This document shows, piece after piece, positions 8,570 to 20,340 of a stretch of DNA of 34,912 nt. The stretch's first letter is position 1; each line of letters opens with the position of its first letter. The notes below the pieces were generated by a model. That model did not search any database. It was not told the origin of the DNA and saw nothing but the letters and a program-made list of their open reading frames with translations. Source of the DNA: Fidelibacterota bacterium (GTDB taxonomy: Bacteria > Fidelibacterota > Marinisomatia > Marinisomatales > TCS55). The position numbers and the translations under genes are program-made. The stretch is taken from NCBI GenBank assembly GCA_030746535.1, contig JASLML010000014.1, forward strand, positions 1 to 34,912, given 5' to 3'.

Positions 8570-9921
8570 TGGGAAAGCTCGAACAGCAGCTTCGTCAAAA
8601 ACAAACACAGACGCCGCAGCAAATCATGCAGGCTACCGTTTTGCAGAAAACTGTTGCTGATCTGGAGGAAACGATTCTCGAAGAATTGGAAAATAATCCT
8701 GTCCTTGAACAAGAGGATTCAGATGAAAATCAAGAACCTGAAACCCAAGCGAATGAAGAAGACGAAATGGACTGGAACGAAGAAATTGATGATTATGAAC
8801 CTATGTATTCTGCGCCAAAAAGCACAGAGACACGAGATCTTCCCGTTCCGGAACGTCCTGATTTTGTCACCGGACTGCTGAAGCAAATAGAAATGTTGGG
8901 CATGGTTGATACTGAATTAACCGTTGCAAAGGACATTATCTGGAATTTGGATGAACGGGGATATTTATCCGGTGATCCGCTTTTACTGGCAGACAAATTC
9001 GGTATTACCGAATCTAAACTGGAGCACATTTTGGGAATGATTCACCAGTTGGAACCGAAAGGATTGGGAGCAAGGGACCTGCGCGAGTGCCTGTTGGTTC
9101 AATTGGATAAAGAAAAAGACACTTTGGCATATAAGGTTCTAAAAAATCAATTTGATGATTTTGCCAATCACAGATACGAGAAAATTGAGAAAAGCCTTTC
9201 TTGCTCTGAAAAAGAACTTGCTGCTGCAATAGAGCGCATATCAAACCTGAACCCTTCGCCCGGAGAAGGGCAGCAAATCACAAAGGATGAAACAGTCATA
9301 CCGGATGTTATTGTTGAAAAAAGAGATGACGAGTGGTGCATCATTACTAATGATAACTGGATACCGGAATTAAGGATCAGCGATACGTATAAGTCACTGG
9401 TAAAACAAAAAGATCAAAATGATGAAACAAAACGATTCATCCGAAAGAAGATGGACTCCGCAGAATGGTTTATTGAGGCATTGCACAAGCGACGAGAAAC
9501 ATTAATCAGAGTGACGGCTGCTATTTTGCAGCGTCAGCCTGAATTTTTTAGAGGAAACATCAACACAATCCTGCCCATGAAACTTCAGGATATTGCAGAC
9601 GATATTTCTATGGATGTTTCCACCATCAGCCGAGCCACACGCGGTAAATATGTCGACACTCCATACGGCGTGTTCGAATTAAAATCGTTTTTTTCTGAGT
9701 CCATTGAGCTAAAAAGCGGTGAAGAAATAAGCAATAAAATAATTAAATTTGAACTACAGCAATTGATTGAAAGTGAAGATAAAACGCATCCATTGACGGA
9801 TGAAGCAATCACGGATTATTTGACAGAAAAAGGATTTCCGGTAGCGCGAAGAACCGTAGCGAAATACCGAGGTCAATTAAAGATTCCAACCGCAAGGCTG
9901 CGAAGGCAGCTTACGCATTAG
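8569..9921 (+). CDS. rpoN: RNA polymerase sigma-54 factor
   Basis: This 450-residue protein has all RpoN regions. Region I is rich in Gln and Leu (LEQQLRQKQTQTPQQIMQ), and an acidic region II follows around residues 50-85. The core-binding domain includes LEPKGLGARDLRECL. The helix-turn-helix is LQDIADDISMDVSTISRATRGKY. The RpoN box near the C-terminus, ARRTVAKYRGQLKIP, recognises the -24 promoter element. It directs polymerase to -24/-12 promoters and needs an AAA+ activator, none of which is encoded here. The place just after lptB is conserved widely in Gram-negatives. No clear -24/-12 promoter was noticed in the window, though the search was by eye. Confidence 0.96.
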   Translation: MGKLEQQLRQKQTQTPQQIMQATVLQKTVADLEETILEELENNPVLEQEDSDENQEPETQANEEDEMDWNEEIDDYEPMYSAPKSTETRDLPVPERPDFVTGLLKQIEMLGMVDTELTVAKDIIWNLDERGYLSGDPLLLADKFGITESKLEHILGMIHQLEPKGLGARDLRECLLVQLDKEKDTLAYKVLKNQFDDFANHRYEKIEKSLSCSEKELAAAIERISNLNPSPGEGQQITKDETVIPDVIVEKRDDEWCIITNDNWIPELRISDTYKSLVKQKDQNDETKRFIRKKMDSAEWFIEALHKRRETLIRVTAAILQRQPEFFRGNINTILPMKLQDIADDISMDVSTISRATRGKYVDTPYGVFELKSFFSESIELKSGEEISNKIIKFELQQLIESEDKTHPLTDEAITDYLTEKGFPVARRTVAKYRGQLKIPTARLRRQLTH

Positions 9922-9933
9922 AAAGGAAAAAAA

Positions 9934-10901
9934 ATGGCGAGACGAATTATCATCGGGGACCAGGAAGTGAATATCCCCGACAAAATATTAAAACTGGGGC
10001 TCATTCCTCTTTTACTAATTGGATTGGTGCTTTGGCTTTTAACAGGGGTATATATTGTCGGCCCGGATGAAGTGGGCGTTGTGCAGACTTTCGGAAAGTA
10101 TACACGGCAGGCTCAGTCCGGACTCAATTATCATTTTCCATTCCCGTTTGAAACAGTGCAAACTCCGAAAGTTACCGAAGTAAAGCGGATTGAAATCGGT
10201 TTCAGAACGGTTGGGAAAAATCAATGGAGAACAGTTTCTCAGGAAAGCCTGATGCTGACCGGCGATGAAAATATCGTAGATGCTGAAATGATCGTTCAGT
10301 ACAAAATCAAAGATCCGGTTGCGTATTCATTTAATTTTGTAAAGCCGGAACTAACCGTACGGGAAGCATCGGAGGCATCCTTGAGAACCGTTATCGGCCG
10401 GCACAATATTGATGAAGCGCTCACAGCCGGTAAATTTATGATTCAGGAAGAAACAAAATCACTTCTGCAATCCGTGCTTGATAAATATTCGACAGGGATA
10501 TTGGTTGTGGCTGTCCAACTGCAGGATGTGTCGCCGCCAAAGGAAGTGATAGCAGCATTTAAGGATGTTGCTTCTGCCAAAGAGGATAAAAACAGGATGA
10601 TCAATCAGGCGCAGGGATACAGAAACGACGTTATACCGAAGGCGCGCGGTGAAGCGCAAGCGCAGTTAAGGGAAGCGGAAGGTTTCAAAGAAGCACGAAT
10701 TAGCCGTGCACAAGGCGATGTTTCCAAATTCAACGCAATGCTGAAAGAATACAGAAAATCAAAAGATGTGACCAAGACCCGGCTGTATCTTGAAACGGTA
10801 GAAGAAGTATTGGCAAAGGCGGATAAAATTGTTGTTCCTGATGCGGAAGATAGCAATGTTTTAAATCTATTAAATCTTCAGACGAAAGGAGGGAATTCAC
10901 A

Positions 10902-10905
<4 letters not shown>
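9934..10905 (+). CDS. hflK: HflK, FtsH protease modulator (SPFH/band 7)
   Basis: The 323-residue protein has one N-terminal membrane helix at about residues 20-44 (LGLIPLLLIGLVLWLLTGVYIV). The SPFH domain starts at GPDEVGVVQTFGKY and contains FPFPFETVQTPKV, GDENIVDAEMIVQYKI and ASLRTVIGRHNIDEAL. A long charged coiled coil follows (AQGYRNDVIPKARGEAQAQ, then KEARISRAQGD). HflK and HflC form a large periplasmic cage around FtsH and limit its action on membrane proteins. AAGGAA lies just upstream of the ATG. The end overlaps hflC by four bases. Whether FtsH is present cannot be seen here. Confidence 0.94.
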
Positions 10906-12678
<1,773 letters not shown>

Positions 12679-12687
12679 AGGTTTAGA

Positions 12688-13503
12688 CTAGTTCGTTTCT
12701 GTCCACCGCAAATCGTAGGTGCGGTATTCCACTTCCTGTTTTTCATCAGACAACGGCACGATCACTTTAAACTGTGTTGTTGCGCCCGGTTCTAATGCGG
12801 TATCGGTGATAACCCCGGAAGAATATGATGTTTCAGTCCCGGTAACAAATGAGGAGTCTTTAGCAGCTAAATCGGTAGTTTTTGCCCAAAGATTTGCAAT
12901 AACACGAACAAAATCAGCTCTGGATTTTCCAGTATTTTTTATCATTCCTGTAATTTCTTCCCGGTCTGGGAAGGCATTAATAAAAGGTTCACCTACGATC
13001 TCTATTTTGGCACTTAAAGGTACGGCCTCCGTAATGTGAACCACTTTGTTTGTATCAATCTTCAAACGACCTAAGCTGGTTTGAAGAATAATAAAATTAA
13101 CATTCTCCTCGATCAATTCTCCGAATATGACCGTTCCGTTGGTTAGCTCCACCCTGTGCTGCATTTGGGGGATTTTGATTAGATTTAGCAGCTCCTTGTC
13201 AAGGGTAGGCATTCCTTGTGACTGCTGATAAAATTTGACCATTTTTTTCAAAGAGTCGATTTCATTCTCAAGTTTATCGATTCGCGGCTCAAATTCGAAA
13301 AATGACTCTCCTGTATCCAGCAGCGCTTCTTTGGCATCTTCTATACGAAGCTGCGGTATGGGAGCATCGGTTTCTTGTTCATCCGGAATGGATTCCTGAA
13401 CCGTTATTTCGTCCATCTTCTGCGTTTCGGCTGTTGCTGTGTCAGCACTTTCCTGGGCAAGGATTCTGCCTGCCAATAATAACAATAGAATAACTTTCAT
13501 CAT
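12688..13503 (-). CDS. Secreted protein with coiled coil, Sm-like module and FxLYD-like domain, function unknown
   Basis: The 271-residue protein starts with a signal peptide (VILLLLLAGRILAQ). An acidic, Thr/Glu-rich linker follows to about residue 60. A coiled coil of about 25 residues comes next (IDKLENEIDSLKKMVKFYQQ). A small beta module (residues about 117-158) reads VELTNGTVIFGELIEENVNF then LGRLKIDTNKVVHI, similar in layout to Sm-like 'G.v..G.i....' domains. The C-terminal half has ITGMIKNTGKSRADFVRVIANLW and LEPGATTQFKVIVP, typical of FxLYD-type domains in periplasmic proteins. It overlaps the upstream HEAT lipoprotein gene by ATGA. A scaffold role at the cell envelope is a guess only. 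Confidence 0.75.
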   Translation of the reverse strand: MMKVILLLLLAGRILAQESADTATAETQKMDEITVQESIPDEQETDAPIPQLRIEDAKEALLDTGESFFEFEPRIDKLENEIDSLKKMVKFYQQSQGMPTLDKELLNLIKIPQMQHRVELTNGTVIFGELIEENVNFIILQTSLGRLKIDTNKVVHITEAVPLSAKIEIVGEPFINAFPDREEITGMIKNTGKSRADFVRVIANLWAKTTDLAAKDSSFVTGTETSYSSGVITDTALEPGATTQFKVIVPLSDEKQEVEYRTYDLRWTETN

Positions 13504-14627
13504 TGCGAAACTCCGGTGTGAGCTTCGAAAGCCATGCGGCGTAAAGTTTGTTGGTGTGCTTCCAATTCACCCATTGCATTCAAAGATTCAAGGATAGCAT
13601 TCCTGTAAATATAATTGTTGGGCGACTGCAGGATGTTTAGCAATTGGGGAATAGATTCTTTGTCTCCGAAATCGCCAATCTTTTGGATAGCTTTCATACG
13701 AAGCTGAGGGGAATAATCCTCATTCAATGCAATTTCTGTTACCGCCAATCGTACTTCAGCATCGTTGAATTCACCGAGAGCATCGAGCATGGTATTTAGC
13801 ATGCTGAAATATTGCTTCTTGCCTGTATTGTAAGTCTGTAACAAGGCCAGTATGAGGTTTTCCTCCTTTACGCCGCCAAGCGTATTGAAGGCAAAATCCT
13901 TGACTTCCATGTTAGTGTTGGGGTCTCCGAGAAGTTCGGCAAATGCGCTTGCCACTTCCATCGGTTGTTTTTTTCCAAGGATTTCCACAGCGCGGTTTCT
14001 AATTCCTACATTTACTTCGGGATCCTTTGAAATAGACAGCAAAATGGGCACAACTTCTGCCGTACCCAACGCTCCCAGAGTTTCCGTCATCAATTTCTCT
14101 GTCCTGTTCAAGTTCGCTTTACTTATTTCGTACAGTTCCAACAGCGCATACACCTGATCTTTTGTCCTCACTTTATTCAGATTCCGGATCAGTGTTATGT
14201 GCAGTTCGTTTGTTTTCTCTTCAACTTGGTGCATAGCTCGTACCATGGCATCTGCCGCTTTAGGATTATCTTTAAATGTCGCTAGTAATTCAATGGATGT
14301 GATCATCAGTGATAAATCCATCGCTTCCGCATCGGCAACAGTTTGAGCAATGGCGTTAAGGGCAGTAGGATGGTGTGTTTCTGCGAGTGCTTTTCCCGCC
14401 GCTATCCTGAAATCAAAGGGCTGGTTTGAGTCATGATAAATACTAATCAATTCTTCCAGTGCCTGAATTTTACCTTCCTGATACGCCATACGCAGTCTTT
14501 CCACCTCATCGAATCCTGTATCAGCGGTTACCTCATCTTTTTTTCCGAACAGCCCTTTAATCATGGAGCATCCGCTGAATGCAAGGAAACTACCTATCAG
14601 CATGGCGACGATGATATGTTTACGCAT
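13500..14627 (-). CDS. HEAT-repeat lipoprotein
   Basis: The frame is open from 14699, but the ATG at 14627 (MRKHIIVAML...) gives a lipoprotein signal ending in the lipobox FSGC; an ATG two codons earlier (14633) is also possible. The mature part of about 355 residues is almost all paired helices in HEAT/PBS-lyase-like style. Examples are AFNTLGGVKEENLILALLQT, LGALGTAEVVPILLSI, RNRAVEILGKKQPMEVASAF and KAIQKIGDFGDKESIPQLLN. Such arrays bind other proteins. The start lies inside the end of lpxH, and the stop overlaps the FxLYD-like protein, so the three genes should be co-translated. The function is unknown; an envelope scaffold is plausible. Confidence 0.82.
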   Translation of the reverse strand: MRKHIIVAMLIGSFLAFSGCSMIKGLFGKKDEVTADTGFDEVERLRMAYQEGKIQALEELISIYHDSNQPFDFRIAAGKALAETHHPTALNAIAQTVADAEAMDLSLMITSIELLATFKDNPKAADAMVRAMHQVEEKTNELHITLIRNLNKVRTKDQVYALLELYEISKANLNRTEKLMTETLGALGTAEVVPILLSISKDPEVNVGIRNRAVEILGKKQPMEVASAFAELLGDPNTNMEVKDFAFNTLGGVKEENLILALLQTYNTGKKQYFSMLNTMLDALGEFNDAEVRLAVTEIALNEDYSPQLRMKAIQKIGDFGDKESIPQLLNILQSPNNYIYRNAILESLNAMGELEAHQQTLRRMAFEAHTGVSQ

Positions 14628-15360
14628 TGCCATCCCAGATTTGAATCGACATTTCATTTCCGTCGAATTTACCGTATGTGAAAAAACTAAGCCAATCACC
14701 GAGTATCACCAGTTTGCCCGGCCCGGTATTTTCGATCACAGCCTGATGGTAATGTCCAGAAATGACGAAATCTGCACCGTTTTCTGTCTGTTTAGCTGCA
14801 AATATCTTCAAATCGTCCAGAATTTTTCTGTTATAACTTTCGTCGTGATCATAATGCTTACCTCGTTTGGATATCCAGTTGCCAAACCTATACCCAATGT
14901 TAGGATGAACCCACCTGTACAGCCAAATAAAGGGTTTGCTCTGAATAACTTTTTTTAACATCCTGTAACCGTGGTCCCAAGACAAATGCCCATCTCCATG
15001 CGTAATATAAAATGATTTGCCATTTATTTGAATGGTTGTGTCTTCAAAATAGGTTCGTGTGGTGATTGTATCAGTAATAAAATCCATGACCCAGTAATCG
15101 TGGTTTCCCAGCACATAATGAATTTCGACTCCGGCATTCTTCAAAAGGGTTACTTCGTGGAAAAAATCAAAATATATTTTTGGAATAACATCTCTGTATT
15201 CAAAATAGAAATCAAAGATATCACCAACAATAAACAGCGTTCCGCCAGTTGAGCGGATATGCCGCATAAAACCGAATAATTTTTCGCGGCGCTGCTGTTC
15301 CTGTTCCGACATATTGAGCATCAGATGGGTGTCAGAAATAAAATAGACGGGTAAGTCCAT
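14620..15360 (-). CDS. lpxH: UDP-2,3-diacylglucosamine diphosphatase-like metallophosphoesterase (LpxH family)
   Basis: This 246-residue protein is a calcineurin-like phosphoesterase with all five metal blocks: FISDTHL, VGDIFDFYFEY, LGNHDYWV, THGDGHLSWD and ISGHYHQAVI. Length, the YRWVHPNIGYRFGNWISKRGK insertion and the order of motifs match LpxH of the Bacteroidetes group, which cleaves UDP-diacylglucosamine to lipid X in lipid A synthesis. This fits the Kdo and Lpt genes nearby. Related phosphoesterases of unknown substrate exist, so the substrate is inferred. It begins the minus-strand operon lpxH, HEAT lipoprotein, FxLYD-like protein. Confidence 0.85.
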   Translation of the reverse strand: MDLPVYFISDTHLMLNMSEQEQQRREKLFGFMRHIRSTGGTLFIVGDIFDFYFEYRDVIPKIYFDFFHEVTLLKNAGVEIHYVLGNHDYWVMDFITDTITTRTYFEDTTIQINGKSFYITHGDGHLSWDHGYRMLKKVIQSKPFIWLYRWVHPNIGYRFGNWISKRGKHYDHDESYNRKILDDLKIFAAKQTENGADFVISGHYHQAVIENTGPGKLVILGDWLSFFTYGKFDGNEMSIQIWDGNA

Positions 15361-15516
15361 AGCATAAGAAACTAAATACCTCGTTCCGTTCAGACAATTG
15401 TCTTTTTAAATAACAGAATCTGATTAACTTTCTGAGAATGATTCGGTCAATAGATTAATGACAAATAAACGTAAACTCTAATAGGGAACCATTTACCTTT
15501 TTATTCCGTAGAGAAA
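15361..15516. promoter_or_regulatory. Divergent intergenic region with perfect palindrome AGACAATTGTCT
   Basis: This is the longest gene-free stretch (156 bases), between the divergently oriented lpxH and the large peptidase/barrel gene, so promoters for both strands should lie here. A perfect 12-base palindrome, AGACAATTGTCT, occupies 15392-15403, about 30 bases upstream of lpxH. It could be an operator half-site pair or chance. No convincing -35/-10 or Bacteroidetes-type TAnnTTTG pair could be fixed by eye on either strand. Confidence 0.35.
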
Positions 15517-18500
15517 ATGATGAAAAAATACGTAAGTACATCTGTGTTTTGTTTGCTGATTCAAACCGGTTTTGCGCAGTCGTTCGGCCAAAACAAAGTT
15601 CAATATGAATCATTCAACTGGTCATTCATATCCTCCACCCATTTTGATATATATTATTATCAGAATGAAAAACAGCTTGCAGAATTCACTGCGGAAGAGG
15701 CCGAAAAGGCATACGAACAGATTTCCAAGCATTTGCGTTGGACACTCAAGAACCGTGTCTCAATAATCATATATTTATCTCACAACGATTTTCAGCAGAG
15801 CAATGTTACACTGGAGTATATGGTGGAAGGCGTCGGAGGTGTAACGGAACTGTTCAAAAACAGGGTCGTCATTCCTTTTGAGGGCAATTATGAGCAGTTC
15901 CGACATGTTATCCATCATGAACTTGTGCATGCAATGATTAACGATATGATATACGGCGGATCACTTCAAAATATGGTTTCGCGCCAAGTTAGAACGCGGC
16001 TCCCGTTGTGGGCGAATGAAGGATTATCGGAATATTTGTCAATGAATTGGGATACGGAAGCTGACATGATTTTACGTGACCTTGCGATCCATGAATATAT
16101 TCCCGCCGTTGACGAATTGGACTATTTTCTCGCATACAAAGGAGGCCAGTCTGTTTGGAGATTCATTGCACAGAAATACGGACGTGAAAAAATCGGTGAA
16201 ATTTTTCGGGAAATTCAAATCACCCAGTCTACTGAAAAAGGTTTTGAGCGCGTTTTGGGAATGAATTTTGAGGAACTTACCAAACAATGGCACAAATACC
16301 TGAAGAAGGAATATTGGCCCGATGTTAAGGATAGGGATGAAATTGAAGATATTTCCAAACGGCTGACAGATCATGAAAAGGAAAAGAATTTCATGAATCT
16401 TTCACCTGCATTATCTCCAGACGGAAGCCGCATCGCCGTACTGAGCGATCGGCTGGGATACACCGATATATATTTGATGGATGCAATTGACGGCACAGAA
16501 ATAAAACGGCTTGTAAAGGGAAACAGATCGCTGGATTTTGAGGAATTAAAATTCCTTCAGCCCGGAATTTCTTGGGCGCCCGACAATGAAAGGATTGTAT
16601 TCGCTGCAAAATCCGGCAATCAGGATGCGCTGTATATAATGGATGTAAATACACTAAAGCGTGAAAAAATACCCTTTGATCTCGATGGCATCTTCTCTGC
16701 AGCGTGGAACCCGGTAAAGGATCAAATTGCTTTTGTAGGTAATCAAAAATCAGCTTGTGATCTGTATCTTTACGATTTGGACTCCAAATCTTTGACAAAT
16801 CTGACAAATGACATGTTTGCGGATCTTGAACCTTCTTGGAACGATGATGGAACAGAGCTGGCATTTGTATCATCCAGAGGCTACCAATACCAAAAAGACC
16901 GCACTGGAATGATCAATTCGCAATTCAACATGGCAGAGCATGATTACAGCCAGCGAGACATTTATACAATCAATATAGCTTCCCGATCTATTTCAAGGAT
17001 CACCAATACTGAACATTTAGAAAATGATCCTATCTGGTCTAATACATCAAAAAACCTGTTTTATACCTCGGACAAAAATGGTGTTTGGAATCTGGTTTCT
17101 CACAATCTGAAAACCGGCAAGGCCAAAACAGTAACCAATGTTCTTACCGGCATTTTTCAGCCAAGCATTTCCTCAAACGGCGAATTATTGGCTTTTTCCG
17201 GATATACGGACAGGGGATGGGATGTGTTTACACTGACGAAACCGGATGAACTTGAGCATCAGGAAGTTCCTATTACAGGATTTATTGCAACTGCTGACAC
17301 TGAAGATAATCTTGTCACCGATTTACGCATGGATAAGAAACGGTCCATGACTGGTGGTATTAATGATTTTTCGCGTCACATATTTGCTCCTGATTATGTG
17401 CATTATAATCAGGATAATTATGAAGCGGAAGAGGATCCTTTCTTTGGCGTGGACAGCCTGCGTACGGATGATGGCGGCTATATGCCCCAGCAGTACAAAA
17501 CAAAATTTTCACTTGATATCGCAACCGGCTATCCCTCTTACAACACCATGTTCGGCGCTTCGGGAATGGCTATGTTTGCCTTTAGCGATATTATGGGAGA
17601 TCATCAGATAATCATTGGTACAGAATTGGTTCTTACGCTAAAGGACAGCGATTATTATATTAGCTATGCCTATTTGAAAAACCGCACTAATTTGTATCTA
17701 TCGGGGTTTCATATTGCAAATCTATTTGATGCTGGAATCCGATATTATCCTGATACGGGATTTCTAAATCAACTTGTAGGCAGGCTAAGGAATTACGGAT
17801 TGTCCGGATATGTTTCCAGGCCTTTTAACAGGTTTAACAGGCTTGAAGGCGGAGCATCGTACAGTGTAATTAATTATGATTTGTTTGAACTTGATTCATG
17901 GACAAATACTACCACCTTAGATACTTCCTTCGGCTTTTCGCTGCTTACACCAAACTTCGGCTGGGTTTACGATAATTCAATCAATGGATTCTACGGTCCG
18001 TCAGATGGATTCAGATCCAATACATCTGTCAGGTTCAGCCCTGGAATCGGCACCAAAAAACTTGAATTCACAACACTGTCGGTTGATCTGCGCAAATACC
18101 AGCGGATTTCACGAAGAGTGACTCTAGCCGGTAGGTTTACGCTGGGGGCGAGCGTAGGCAATGATCCTCAGAAATTTTATTTGGGGGGAGATGCGCTTTG
18201 GTTTGCAGGTTTAGGGGAAACGAATGGCAGAAAGGATCAAACCCAGTGGCAGCAGGATCTACTTGTGGATACAAGCAGAACATTTCTTGAAGATATATAT
18301 TTGTCGGAATATGTATTTCCGCTGCGGGGAGCCAGGTTTGCTGAGAGATATGGGAAAAATGTTGCCCTTGCAAACATTGAGCTGAGATTTCCCTTCATCG
18401 ATTATATTGCTTTGGGTACCGGCGGTATTTTTGGCAATATTCACGGTCATTTATTTCTGGATATAGGTGCTGCCTGGGATAACATGGATGAATTTGAAGA

Positions 18501-18690
18501 TCACTCCAAACTTCAGCAAAAATACGGGCAAAACATTCCTGATACTTTTTCACCTGTGTTTTCAACATTTGGCTTTGGAGTTAAAATTCCAATTCTCTAT
18601 TTATTCAGAATTGATGCTGCATGGGACTTAGAACCGGGGTTTACCACTTCGCGCCCTCAATGGATCTTTTCGATGGGATTTGACTGGTAG
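15517..18690 (+). CDS. Outer-membrane protein: peptidase MA-like zinc domain, TolB-like beta-propeller and BamA/D15-like barrel
   Basis: The 1057-residue protein starts with a signal peptide (cut near GFAQ, residue 21). Residues about 35-250 form a zinc peptidase domain: THFDIYYYQN, then HHELVHAM with the HExxH at 134-138, and LPLWANEGLSEYL with the third ligand E168. This is the pattern of the peptidase MA/gluzincin family. Residues about 290-590 hold WD40/TolB-like repeats (LSPDGSRIAVLSD, SWAPDNERIVFAA, SWNDDGTELAFVS, SSNGELLAFSG). The last 380 or so residues are beta-rich and resemble bacterial surface antigen barrels (LRGARFAERYGKN, ALANIELRFPFID), ending in Trp as outer-membrane proteins do. 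It may be an outer-membrane protease or processing factor. Substrate and surface orientation are unknown. Confidence 0.85.
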   Translation: MMKKYVSTSVFCLLIQTGFAQSFGQNKVQYESFNWSFISSTHFDIYYYQNEKQLAEFTAEEAEKAYEQISKHLRWTLKNRVSIIIYLSHNDFQQSNVTLEYMVEGVGGVTELFKNRVVIPFEGNYEQFRHVIHHELVHAMINDMIYGGSLQNMVSRQVRTRLPLWANEGLSEYLSMNWDTEADMILRDLAIHEYIPAVDELDYFLAYKGGQSVWRFIAQKYGREKIGEIFREIQITQSTEKGFERVLGMNFEELTKQWHKYLKKEYWPDVKDRDEIEDISKRLTDHEKEKNFMNLSPALSPDGSRIAVLSDRLGYTDIYLMDAIDGTEIKRLVKGNRSLDFEELKFLQPGISWAPDNERIVFAAKSGNQDALYIMDVNTLKREKIPFDLDGIFSAAWNPVKDQIAFVGNQKSACDLYLYDLDSKSLTNLTNDMFADLEPSWNDDGTELAFVSSRGYQYQKDRTGMINSQFNMAEHDYSQRDIYTINIASRSISRITNTEHLENDPIWSNTSKNLFYTSDKNGVWNLVSHNLKTGKAKTVTNVLTGIFQPSISSNGELLAFSGYTDRGWDVFTLTKPDELEHQEVPITGFIATADTEDNLVTDLRMDKKRSMTGGINDFSRHIFAPDYVHYNQDNYEAEEDPFFGVDSLRTDDGGYMPQQYKTKFSLDIATGYPSYNTMFGASGMAMFAFSDIMGDHQIIIGTELVLTLKDSDYYISYAYLKNRTNLYLSGFHIANLFDAGIRYYPDTGFLNQLVGRLRNYGLSGYVSRPFNRFNRLEGGASYSVINYDLFELDSWTNTTTLDTSFGFSLLTPNFGWVYDNSINGFYGPSDGFRSNTSVRFSPGIGTKKLEFTTLSVDLRKYQRISRRVTLAGRFTLGASVGNDPQKFYLGGDALWFAGLGETNGRKDQTQWQQDLLVDTSRTFLEDIYLSEYVFPLRGARFAERYGKNVALANIELRFPFIDYIALGTGGIFGNIHGHLFLDIGAAWDNMDEFEDHSKLQQKYGQNIPDTFSPVFSTFGFGVKIPILYLFRIDAAWDLEPGFTTSRPQWIFSMGFDW

Positions 18691-18727
18691 AATTTTATCC
18701 TCTGTCTAAGTCTTATCCCGCAAATAA

Positions 18728-19872
<1,145 letters not shown>

Positions 19873-19873
<1 letters not shown>

Positions 19874-20331
19874 TGTTGCTGAAAGTTGGATCACAAGCTC
19901 CTGATTTTTCTTTAACAGAATCATCTGGTGAAGAGATAAGCCTTGCCGATTTTACAGGAAAAAAGATATTACTATGGTTTTTCCCTAAAGCAAGTACACC
20001 AGGCTGAACAATCGAAGGTGAAGGATTCCGTGACGAATTCAAACAATTTTATAAGAACAATGTTCTTATTATTGGCGTGAGCAAGGATTCGCCGAAAGCG
20101 CAACAGACTTTTAAGGAAAAAAATAATTTCCCCTTTTTTCTTGCCAGCGATCCATCAACTGAAATGATTCAAGCCTATAAAGCATGGGGAAAGAAAAAAC
20201 TGTATGGACGCGAATATATGGGAATAAGCCGCATGTCATACTTAATTGATGAAAAAGGAATGGTTGAAAAGGTTTACGAAAAAGTGAATGTTAAATCTCA
20301 CGCACAGGATGTTCTGCATGATTTATGCTGA
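19873..20331 (+). CDS. Selenocysteine-containing peroxiredoxin, BCP/PrxQ type (TGA at codon 45 read as Sec)
   Basis: Read through one in-frame TGA at 20005-20007, this gives 152 residues, the normal BCP/PrxQ length. The part before it (VGSQAPDFSLTESSGE, LLWFFPKASTPG) and the part after it (TIEGEGFRDEF, VLIIGVSKDSP, NFPFFLASDPST, RMSYLIDEKG) are both clearly peroxiredoxin. The TGA stands exactly where the peroxidatic Cys belongs: P38-x3-T42-xx-U45. Other genes here (gatC, kdsC, argF) end in TGA, so TGA is not a general sense codon. The usual resolving Cys five residues later is E50; the only Cys is the last residue, C152. A hairpin of bacterial SECIS form follows. AAAGG lies six bases before the ATG, which overlaps the tgt stop. 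It should reduce peroxides in the cytoplasm. A sequencing error or pseudogene is the alternative, but there is no other lesion. Confidence 0.88.
20005..20040 (+). promoter_or_regulatory. Sec TGA codon with predicted bacterial SECIS hairpin
   Basis: After the TGA (20005-20007), GGATTC at 20023-20028 pairs with GAATTC at 20035-20040: six pairs, one of them G-U, around the six-base loop CGTGAC (20029-20034). The loop begins 22 bases after the TGA and its second base is G. This meets the published form of bacterial SECIS elements: short upper stem, loop of 3-14 bases with a G among the first two, 16-37 bases after the UGA. The hairpin lies inside the coding frame, as bacterial SECIS elements do. 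Pairing was found by eye; folding energy was not computed. Confidence 0.7.
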
Positions 20332-20340
20332 ATGGAATAA

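Noticed and set aside
20005-20007. TGA read as Trp or Gly through an altered genetic code
   Set aside because: gatC, kdsC and argF end naturally at TGA in this window, and no other conserved gene has internal TGA codons.
20077-20331. A stand-alone 84-residue gene starting at a GTG
   Set aside because: It is the C-terminal half of the peroxiredoxin; the N-terminal half with correct motifs lies directly upstream in the same frame, joined through the TGA.
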